Assembly (NCBI GenBank): GCA_905197485.1
Contig: CAJJYZ010000009.1
Coordinates: forward strand, 1-64,000
Direction: 5' to 3'
DNA length: 64,000 nt
Source of the DNA: an uncultured Lachnospiraceae bacterium
GTDB lineage: Bacteria > Bacillota > Clostridia > Lachnospirales > Lachnospiraceae
The translations under genes were made by a program, and so were the position numbers. Each line of letters starts with the position of its first letter. Positions within the stretch are counted from its first letter, which is position 1. Shown here in pieces: positions 63,507-64,000 of the stretch. Under the pieces are notes generated by a model that saw nothing but the letters and a program-made list of their open reading frames with translations, made no database searches and was not told the DNA's origin.

Positions 63507-63555
63507 AAACAGTATATAACAGTATTGTACTGTTGTCAACTGTTTTATACTGTTT
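63507..63555 (-). promoter_or_regulatory. Promoter with nested operators for the GntR-ABC operon
   Basis: TTGACA (63539-63534), 17-base spacer, TATACT (63516-63511) on the minus strand. Inner dyad AACAGTATTGTACTGTT (63518-63534) fills the spacer. Outer arms AAACAGTATA (63507-63516) and TATACTGTTT (63546-63555) bracket the whole promoter. The ACAGTA half-site therefore occurs four times. Confidence 0.85.
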
Positions 63556-63592
63556 ATTTTTTTGTTAAAGATATTCTTTGAAAAAGTGTATA

Positions 63593-63621
63593 TTGTTATT
63601 CTGAAAAGGGTATGCTATAAT
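63593..63621 (+). promoter_or_regulatory. Promoter of a short plus-strand transcript
   Basis: TTGTTA (63593-63598), 17-base spacer, TATAAT (63616-63621), with no protein-coding gene directly downstream but a terminator 45 bases later. Confidence 0.65.
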
Positions 63622-63627
63622 GTGCTT

Positions 63628-63700
63628 AGGCAAAAGAATCTAATATAATCCAATAAGTAGCAAAAACCCTCACAAGTGGCAGCTTGTGAGGGTTTTCTAT
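63628..63700 (+). ncRNA. Candidate small antisense RNA
   Basis: From the predicted start near 63628 to the terminator (arms CCCTCACAAG 63667-63676 and CTTGTGAGGG 63683-63692, then TTTTCT) would be about 70 bases. The same hairpin ends the minus-strand transcript of the small membrane peptide, so the two RNAs would overlap at their 3' ends, as in TxpA/RatA-type systems. Confidence 0.5.
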
Positions 63701-63738
63701 TCCTTATAAGGCGGACCAATCCTTTAGGCTGGTTGTCC

Positions 63739-63846
63739 TTATTCGTTTCTGTCCAACCATTTGCAGATGAGGTGGCAAACAACACCTGCCATAACAGAAA
63801 CTATCAAAGAATCTACAATTTCCAAATAGTAACCGTATAGTTGCAT
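63739..63846 (-). CDS. Small hydrophobic peptide, candidate type I toxin (holin-like)
   Basis: A 35-residue frame: MQLYGYYLEIVDSLIVSVMA, then GVVCHLICKWLDRNE. One transmembrane helix is followed by a conserved-looking HLICKWLD motif and charged tail, the pattern of many tiny holin-like toxins in Lachnospiraceae. GGTGG lies 3 bases ahead of the ATG. Downstream, GGACAACCAGCC and GGATTGGTCC form a structured 3' region before a terminator near 63664. It is divergent from an XRE gene. Assignment as toxin is by size, form and antisense context. Confidence 0.6.
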   Translation of the reverse strand: MQLYGYYLEIVDSLIVSVMAGVVCHLICKWLDRNE

Positions 63847-63860
63847 ATCCACCGATTCAT

Positions 63861-63876
63861 ACTACTAAATGGTAGT
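63861..63876. promoter_or_regulatory. Dyad ahead of the XRE gene
   Basis: ACTAC (63861-63865) and GTAGT (63872-63876) form an inverted repeat around TAAATG, between the divergent small peptide and XRE genes; a plausible XRE operator. Confidence 0.4.
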
Positions 63877-63896
63877 CTGAATAAGAGGTGAACACT

Positions 63897-64000
63897 ATGT
63901 ATTTGAAACGATTGAAAGATTTACGAACAGACCACGATTTGACTCAGGAAAATCTTGCAAATATTCTAAAATGCCAACGCGAAGTTTACCGTCGGTATGA
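63897..64000 (+). CDS. XRE-family regulator, truncated by the window end
   Basis: The first 34 codons of a helix-turn-helix protein: MYLKRLKDLRTDHDLTQENL, then ANILKCQREVYRRY. AAGAGGTG precedes the ATG at 63897. The rest lies beyond the window. It is divergent from the small hydrophobic peptide, whose start is 50 bases away. Confidence 0.8.
   Translation, partial: MYLKRLKDLRTDHDLTQENLANILKCQREVYRRY

Overview
This window looks like chromosomal DNA of an anaerobic Firmicute, most likely a gut Lachnospiraceae member. That is an inference. It rests on moderate to low GC content, strong AAGGAGG ribosome binding sites, a T-box in front of tyrS, [FeFe]-hydrogenase maturation genes, an oxygen-sensitive iron-sulfur serine dehydratase, an ATP-dependent double-cubane reductase, a selenocysteine-containing reductase of the glycine/betaine type, and group II ECF transport genes. 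I see no rRNA or tRNA gene, no CRISPR array and no intact insertion sequence.

Layout. 0-6 kb: rplM-rpsI, then a P-type ATPase-xpaC-telA operon. 6-13 kb: a GH13 enzyme, an SLC13-type permease, tyrS with its T-box, and a MerR regulator divergent from a MATE pump with a classic 19-bp-spacer promoter. 13-18 kb: a betaine (or glycine) reductase module made of a proprotein subunit, a UGA-containing selenoprotein split by naive translation, a BCCT transporter and a divergent TetR regulator with two matching operator palindromes. 18-29 kb: nagB-nagA, a membrane-anchored XRE protein, topB, an Rpn nuclease, a NifX-like metal protein, a GNAT, an ECF S component, the L25 gene and an NSS symporter. 29-38 kb: a PucR regulator interrupted by an in-frame TGA, two M20 amidohydrolases (one AbgB-like), two unusual membrane proteins (one DUF5058), an Rpn remnant, and a three-gene double-cubane reductase operon. 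38-48 kb: a class V aminotransferase, truA and the ECF energy module, then DMT, DegV, TetR, cyclophilin, HigBA and YaaA genes. 48-55 kb: a MATE remnant, the hydrogenase maturation operon (TM1266-like, hydE, hydG, hydF) and sdaAB/sdaAA. 55-64 kb: rpiB, a HAD phosphatase, a ferredoxin-nitroreductase, an araR-araD-araA operon with a 42-bp perfect palindrome upstream, a YtrA-like GntR-ABC operon with nested operators, and at the right edge a candidate type I toxin-antitoxin locus beside a truncated XRE gene.

How the genes fit together. Several modules serve fermentative amino-acid and amine metabolism: betaine uptake and reduction, serine deamination, and hydrolysis of N-acyl amino-acid conjugates. 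Others serve sugar use (arabinose, amino sugars, alpha-glucans) and low-potential electron handling (HydEFG, double-cubane reductase). The best candidate for an undescribed system is the PucR / M20 / AbgB-like / DUF5058 locus at 29.8-35.6 kb, where a two-protein membrane unit stands where AbgT would be expected. The betaine reductase regulatory region and the right-edge toxin-antitoxin candidate are also worth attention.
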